NCBI GenBank assembly: GCA_963725035.1
Contig: CAVRWX010000011.1
Coordinates: 372,001 to 436,000 of the forward strand
Reading direction: 5' to 3'
DNA: 64,000 bases
Source: JALZKA01 sp963725035
GTDB taxonomy: Bacteria > Actinomycetota > Thermoleophilia > Solirubrobacterales > 70-9
Part shown: positions 59,785 through 64,000 of the stretch, piece by piece
How positions within the stretch are numbered: position 1 is the first letter of the stretch
How the letters are laid out: the number at the start of each line of letters is the position of its first letter
The notes under the pieces: generated by a model
The model's input: the letters and a program-made list of their open reading frames with translations, nothing else
Databases searched by the model: none
What the model was told of the DNA's origin: nothing
Translations under genes and position numbers: made by a program

Positions 59785-62355
59785 GTGGACGAACCAGCCC
59801 GTAAATCGCTCGAAAGCACGACTCGCTACGACCCTTCGGAGGTCGAGCGGCGGATCTTCGAGCGGTGGGACGAGGGCGGGTATTTCCATCCTGAGCCCGA
59901 GGGTGATTCGAGCCGGAACTACTCGATCGCCGTGCCGCCGCCGAACGTCACCGGCGTCCTCCATATGGGGCATGCGCTCAACGGCTCGATCCAGGACGCG
60001 CTGATCCGGCTCAATCGCATGCGCGGCAAGCCGACGCGGTGGATCATGGGCACCGACCACGCCGGCATCGCCACCCAGGCACAGGTCGAAAAGGAGCTCG
60101 TCTCCGAGGGCACATCAAGGCACGAGCTTGGGCGCGAGGCGTTCGTCGAGCGGGTCTGGGCCTGGCGCGAGCGCCACGGCTCGCAGATCATCGAGCAGTT
60201 CAAGCGCCTCGGTGCCTCAGCGGACTACTCGGACGAGCGCTTCACGATGGACGACGCATACGCGCGCGCCGTGACCCGCGTCTTCGTCGAACTCCATTCG
60301 CGCGGCCACATCTACCGCGACAACTACATGGTGAACTGGGATCCGGGCCTCGGCTCGGCCATCTCGGACCTCGAGGTCGAGCAGAAGACGCTCACCGACA
60401 CCCTGTACTCGATCGATTACCCGCTCGCCGACGGCTCGGGCTCGATCACGGTCGCGACCGTCCGGCCCGAGACGATGCTCGCCGACACCGCGATCGCGGT
60501 GTCGCCCGGCGACGAGCGCTACTCCTCGCTCGTCGGTTCCGAGGTCATCCTGCCCCTGGTCGGCCGCCGCCTGCCGGTGATCGAGGACGAGCACGTCGAT
60601 CCCGAGTTCGGCACCGGGGCGCTCAAGATCACGCCCGGGCACGACCCCAACGACTTCGGGATCGGGCGAAAGCACGGGCTCGAGGAGATCTCGGTCATCG
60701 GGGAGGACGGCCGAATGACCGATGCGGCGGGCGAACCGTACGCGGGCATGGAAGCCTCAGACGCCTGCGAGGCGGTGGTGGCGGCGCTTCGTGAGCAAGG
60801 CCTGATCTCGGCGGAGGAGCCGTACACGCACGACGTCCCGCATTCGGCGCGCTCGGGCCGTCGCGTCGAGCCTCTGATCTCGCTCCAGTGGTTCTGCGAC
60901 ATGACCGAGCTCGCGAAGCCCGCGATCGAGGTCGTGAAGGACGGCCGCATCCGCTTTCACCCCGAGAAGCCGTCGGCGAAGGTCTACCTCGACTGGCTCG
61001 AGAACATCCGGCCGTGGTGCATCTCGCGCCAGCTCTGGTGGGGCCACCAGCTTCCCGTCTGGTACTGCGACGCGTGCGAGGAGATCTACGTCTCCGAGGT
61101 AGCGCCCGAGCGCTGCGGCGCCTGCGACGGCGAGCTTCGCCGCGACGAGGATGTTCTCGACACGTGGTTCTCGTCCGGCTTGTGGCCGTTTGCGACGCTC
61201 GGCTGGCCCGAGGAGACTCCCGAGCTTCGCGCGTGGTATCCGACCGACGTCCTCTCGACGGCGCGGGACATCATCTTTCTCTGGGTCGCGCGGATGGTGA
61301 TGATGGGGATCGAGTTCACGGGCGAGATTCCCTTCACCGACGTGAATATCCACTCCGTCATCCAAGCGCCCGACGGGCGGCGGATGTCGAAGAGCCTCGG
61401 CACCGGGATGGACCCGCTCGAAGCGATCGACGAGCATGGCGCCGACGCGCTCCGCTTCGGGCTCCTCCTGATGTCCTCCTCGCAGGACGTGCGCTACTCC
61501 GACGCCAAGATCGCGCAGGGCCGGGATCTCACGAACAAGCTCTGGAACGCGTCGCGCCTGGTCCTGCTGAACGCCGGCGACGCCAAGCCCGAGCACTCGG
61601 TCAAGGAGGTCGAGGACCGGTGGATCGCCTCGCGGCTCGAGCGCACCGTCGCCGAGGTAGACCGGCGTGTCGAGGCGTACGACTTCTCCGGCGCCGTCGC
61701 CGAGCTCTACCGCTTCTTCTGGTCCGAGTTCTGCGACTGGTACCTCGAGATCGTCAAGCCCCGCCTCTACGACTCAGAGCCAGAGGTCGCGGGCCACCTC
61801 GTCTGGGTCCTCCAGCGCTTCCTCGCATTGGCGCATCCGTTCATCCCCTTCGTAACCGAAGAGATCTGGGGCTACGTCCCGGCCGGCGCGGACGGCCCGC
61901 TCATCGTTGCGGCGTATCCCGAGGTCGACGATTCACGTATCGATGCCGAGGCCGAGGGCGAGATCGAGGCCGCGATCGAGCTGACTCGACAGGTCAGGCG
62001 CTGGCGCGACCTGGCGGGCGTGCCCGTTGCAAGCGTCCTTCCTGCCCGCGTGGCCGCTCAGGCGTCCCAGCCGCACGAGCTGGTCGGGCGGCTCGCCCGC
62101 CTCGAGCTCGACGGGACAGGCGGCGACGCGCTCGCAAGCGTCGGCACCCTGGAGCTGCTCGGCTCCGACGAGATCGACCCGGCTCAGGTCGCCGAGCGGA
62201 TCGAGGCACGCGCGGCTGAGCTTCGCGCCGAAGTCGAGCGCGGCGAGCGGAAGCTCTCGAACGAGGGTTTCGTCGCCAAGGCGCCCCCCGAGGTCGTCGA
62301 GGAGGAGCGCTCGAAGCTCGAGGGTTATCGCGCCGAGCTCTCAGAACTAGAGTGA
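59785..62355 (+). CDS. valS: Valyl-tRNA synthetase
   Basis: 856 residues from GTG. Class I signatures: HIGH motif as HMGHAL in VTGVLHMGHALNGSIQDALIRL, and MSKS in GRRMSKSLGTGMDP. Editing domain (GTDHAGIATQ, ETMLADTAIAV, DVPHSARSGRRVE), anticodon domain (RFFWSEFCDWYLEIVKPRLY) and C-terminal coiled-coil arm (ERIEARAAELRAEVERGERKL). Overlaps folC by 4 nt. Confidence 0.97.
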   Translation: MDEPARKSLESTTRYDPSEVERRIFERWDEGGYFHPEPEGDSSRNYSIAVPPPNVTGVLHMGHALNGSIQDALIRLNRMRGKPTRWIMGTDHAGIATQAQVEKELVSEGTSRHELGREAFVERVWAWRERHGSQIIEQFKRLGASADYSDERFTMDDAYARAVTRVFVELHSRGHIYRDNYMVNWDPGLGSAISDLEVEQKTLTDTLYSIDYPLADGSGSITVATVRPETMLADTAIAVSPGDERYSSLVGSEVILPLVGRRLPVIEDEHVDPEFGTGALKITPGHDPNDFGIGRKHGLEEISVIGEDGRMTDAAGEPYAGMEASDACEAVVAALREQGLISAEEPYTHDVPHSARSGRRVEPLISLQWFCDMTELAKPAIEVVKDGRIRFHPEKPSAKVYLDWLENIRPWCISRQLWWGHQLPVWYCDACEEIYVSEVAPERCGACDGELRRDEDVLDTWFSSGLWPFATLGWPEETPELRAWYPTDVLSTARDIIFLWVARMVMMGIEFTGEIPFTDVNIHSVIQAPDGRRMSKSLGTGMDPLEAIDEHGADALRFGLLLMSSSQDVRYSDAKIAQGRDLTNKLWNASRLVLLNAGDAKPEHSVKEVEDRWIASRLERTVAEVDRRVEAYDFSGAVAELYRFFWSEFCDWYLEIVKPRLYDSEPEVAGHLVWVLQRFLALAHPFIPFVTEEIWGYVPAGADGPLIVAAYPEVDDSRIDAEAEGEIEAAIELTRQVRRWRDLAGVPVASVLPARVAAQASQPHELVGRLARLELDGTGGDALASVGTLELLGSDEIDPAQVAERIEARAAELRAEVERGERKLSNEGFVAKAPPEVVEEERSKLEGYRAELSELE

Positions 62356-63652
62356 GCCCCCGCACGCCCGGACGCGAAGCGGAGGACGTGGCGGGATTCG
62401 TCGCCGAGGACTGGCTCGCCTCTCTCGACCCGATCGGGTGGCGCTTCGGGCTCGAGCGGATCAATGCGCTGTTGGCGGCGCTTGGTGACCCGCAGCTCCA
62501 GTTCGAGTCGATCCACGTCGTCGGGACGAACGGCAAGTCGTCGGTGACGCAGATGACTTCGGCGCTGCTTGAGGCTTCGGGGCGGGCAACCGGCGCCTAT
62601 CTCTCCCCGCACTCCGAGCGGTGGGCCGAGCGGGTGAGGATCGGTGGCGCTGAGATCGACGCCGACGCCTTTGAGCGCGCGGTTGGCGCCGTCGCAGACG
62701 TGGTGCCGGAGGTCGAGGTTGGCTTTCAAGAGGACGAGCGTGTTACCCAATTCGAGGCGGCAACGGCAGCCGCATTTGTCGCGCTAAGCAACGCTGGCGT
62801 CGAGGTGGGCGTGATCGAAGCCGGCCTCGGCGGTCGCCTCGACGCGACGAACGTGCTCGACTCAAGGGTCACGGTCCTCACCTCGATCGGCCTCGACCAC
62901 ACGCAATGGCTCGGCGAGACCGAGCACGAGATCGCGGGTGAGAAGCTCGCCGTACTGAGCCCCGGAACCGCACTGGTACTAGGTGACGTTTCCCCCGAAG
63001 TCGCCGAGCGACCGCCCGAGCCCACGCGGCGAAGCTCGACTGCGAGGTCATCGAAGCCTCCCCCGAAGGCGAAACGTCCAACGTTGATCCCTATAGGGGG
63101 GCAATTGGGACGTTTCGCTCCCACGCGCCGTACTTGCGGCGCAATTTGTCGGTGGCGGTTGCGGCGGCGGAGACGTTCTTGGGCGGTCCCTTGGGTGATG
63201 ACGTGGTGTCGCGCGCTCTCGAAGACCTCGACCTGCCGGGCCGCTTCGAGCTTGTCGAGGGCGACCCTCCGGTGATCCGCGACGCCGCGCACAACCCCGA
63301 CGGCGCCGCCGCACTTGCCGAGGCGCTGAAAGCCGAGGCGGGGGAGAGGCCTGTCGTCGCCTGCCTCGCGGTCCTGGGCGACAAGGACGCCGCGGGCATC
63401 GTCGGGGCCCTCGCGCCGGCGCTCGCGGCTGTCGTTGTCACCGAGATCCCTTCGCAGCGCCTCGAGGGCGCCGGCCGGCCTGGAACCACCTCGGTATCGA
63501 TGATCGAGCTCGGGCGCATCTGTGAAGCCGCGGGGCTTCCGACTGAGGCGATTCTCGACCCCTCGGAAGCACTTGCGTGGACGCTTGCTCATGCGAAAGA
63601 GGCCGATGGAGTGGCACTCGTCGCCGGATCGCACTACCTTCTGTCGTACTGA
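62352..63652 (+). CDS. folC: Folylpolyglutamate/dihydrofolate synthase (frame slip near 63015)
   Basis: About 433 residues. ATP site VVGTNGKSSVTQM, Mur-ligase motifs GLGGRLDATN, TSIGLDHTQWLG and EKLAVLSPGTALVLG. After a slip near 63015 the frame continues AAKLDCEVIEASPEGETSNVDPY to LRRNLSVAVAAAETFLGG, RDAAHNPDGAAALAEAL and AGSHYLLSY-stop. An 11-bp inverted repeat (63069-63118) lies in the extra segment EGETSNVDPYRGAIGTFRS. Adds glutamate to (dihydro)folates. Confidence 0.92.
63069..63118. repeat. Hairpin-forming inverted repeat inside folC
   Basis: GCGAAACGTCC (63069-63079) and GGACGTTTCGC (63108-63118) are perfect inverted arms; the interior (CCCTATAGGG at 63089-63098) is a second palindrome. 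The whole forms a long hairpin in coding sequence and encodes an insertion-like, weakly conserved stretch between the Mur-ligase central and C-terminal domains. Confidence 0.65.
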
Positions 63653-63771
63653 TGGACCCAGAAGCGCGCTCGGAGCTACTTCAGATGATGGGCCTCGTGG
63701 CCGCGGTGGTTGCCGTGGTCATATTGGTCTTCTTCGGACTCGGCTACCTGTTCGGGCGCATCTTCCTCTAG
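63652..63771 (+). CDS. Small single-span membrane protein
   Basis: 39 residues: MDPEARSELLQMMG and one membrane helix VAAVVAVVILVFFGLGYLFG. ATG overlaps the folC stop (TGATG), a coupling that supports a real gene. Function unknown. Confidence 0.6.
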   Translation: MDPEARSELLQMMGLVAAVVAVVILVFFGLGYLFGRIFL

Positions 63772-63840
63772 GGACCGCTCGCACGACCGCGCCCGTAAAG
63801 GCTTTTGCCTGCTTTCAGAGAAGTAGACTCCCCGATTCTC

Positions 63841-64000
63841 ATGGCCCTCCCTTTCGCGATCTTCGGCATCGAAAACGACGGTGTGAACCTGGCGATCAAC
63901 CTCCTGATCCTGTTCCTGGTGGTCGTCTATCTGGCCCTGATCGCTTACACGTACCTCGACGCGCGGCGGCGCCTGGAAGACCCAGTGCTGGTCGGCTGCG
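63841..64000 (+). CDS. Membrane protein, N-terminal part
   Basis: Starts at ATG 63841 and runs off the window end. MALPFAIFGIENDGVNLAI and one membrane helix (NLLILFLVVVYLALIAYTYL) followed by DARRRLEDPVLVGC. This resembles the N-terminal anchor of actinobacterial zinc-ribbon membrane proteins of unknown function. TAGACT at 63823-63828 is a likely -10 box. Confidence 0.6.
   Translation, partial: MALPFAIFGIENDGVNLAINLLILFLVVVYLALIAYTYLDARRRLEDPVLVGC

Overview
The window is a gene-dense chromosomal segment of a high-GC bacterium (roughly two thirds G+C by eye). Gene content points to the Actinomycetota, most likely class Thermoleophilia (Solirubrobacterales or Gaiellales). This is inferred from overall protein character, many GTG/TTG starts, TANNNT -10 boxes lying 6-13 nt before start codons, and the aa3-oxidase, Clp and acyl-CoA gene sets; no search was run. 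I see no rRNA, CRISPR array, prophage or intact insertion sequence. At least twelve otherwise well-conserved genes carry single-base frame slips, several in G or C runs, so the sequence probably contains indel errors typical of a draft or metagenome assembly. Where a frame slip is evident I give the coordinates of the whole gene.

Layout. 1-7.4 kb: respiratory cluster. It holds the end of cytochrome oxidase subunit III, a membrane-anchored stress-type protein, a diheme cytochrome c lipoprotein and a CBS protein, then on the minus strand subunit II, subunit I, heme A synthase (ctaA), heme O synthase (ctaB) and two tiny membrane proteins. The subunit I and II proteins are full length and align along the family, yet every heme a, heme a3, CuB and CuA ligand except one histidine and one methionine is replaced. 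This apparently cofactor-free oxidase pair, encoded beside intact heme A synthesis genes, is the most striking content of the window. 7.5-13.4 kb: PAP2 phosphatase, flippase-like membrane protein, thioredoxin reductase, two tandem secreted lysyl-oxidase-like proteins, EamA transporter. 13.4-19.4 kb: acyl-CoA oxidation genes (3-hydroxyacyl-CoA dehydrogenase, enoyl-CoA hydratase, acyl-CoA dehydrogenase, thiolase) with a class IV aminotransferase and a DUF899 protein. 19.4-28.9 kb: small membrane and secreted proteins, NUDIX, SDR, OsmC, cobalamin adenosyltransferase, DUF1015, PhoD-type phosphatase and three tRNAs (Pro, Arg, His).

28.9-34.4 kb: a two-component locus, then an alcohol dehydrogenase fragment joined to an aldehyde dehydrogenase fragment, and an ion-channel protein with an atypical filter. 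34.5-39 kb: ROK regulator and a complete sugar ABC importer (binding protein, single-domain ATPase, permease). 39-44.9 kb: an internally deleted enoyl-CoA hydratase, 1-Cys peroxiredoxin, diguanylate cyclase, a methyltransferase tail, a Ser/Gly/Ala repeat protein, and an ECF sigma factor coupled to an O6-alkylguanine-DNA alkyltransferase. 44.9-50.2 kb: an autoregulated HTH gene with a leaderless promoter, LemA, HD hydrolase, CorA, CtaG, spermidine-synthase-like protein. 50.2-64 kb: the tig-clpP-clpX-valS-folC housekeeping block, interrupted twice by genes for secreted proteins (M23 peptidase, three members of one small secreted family, two beta-helix proteins) and an aldo/keto reductase.

Short palindromes (GGGGTCAGACCCC type and a GGTGCCAGGCACC type) are scattered both between and inside genes, where the first reads in frame as Gly-Ser-Asp-Pro. 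They look like a miniature dispersed repeat family.
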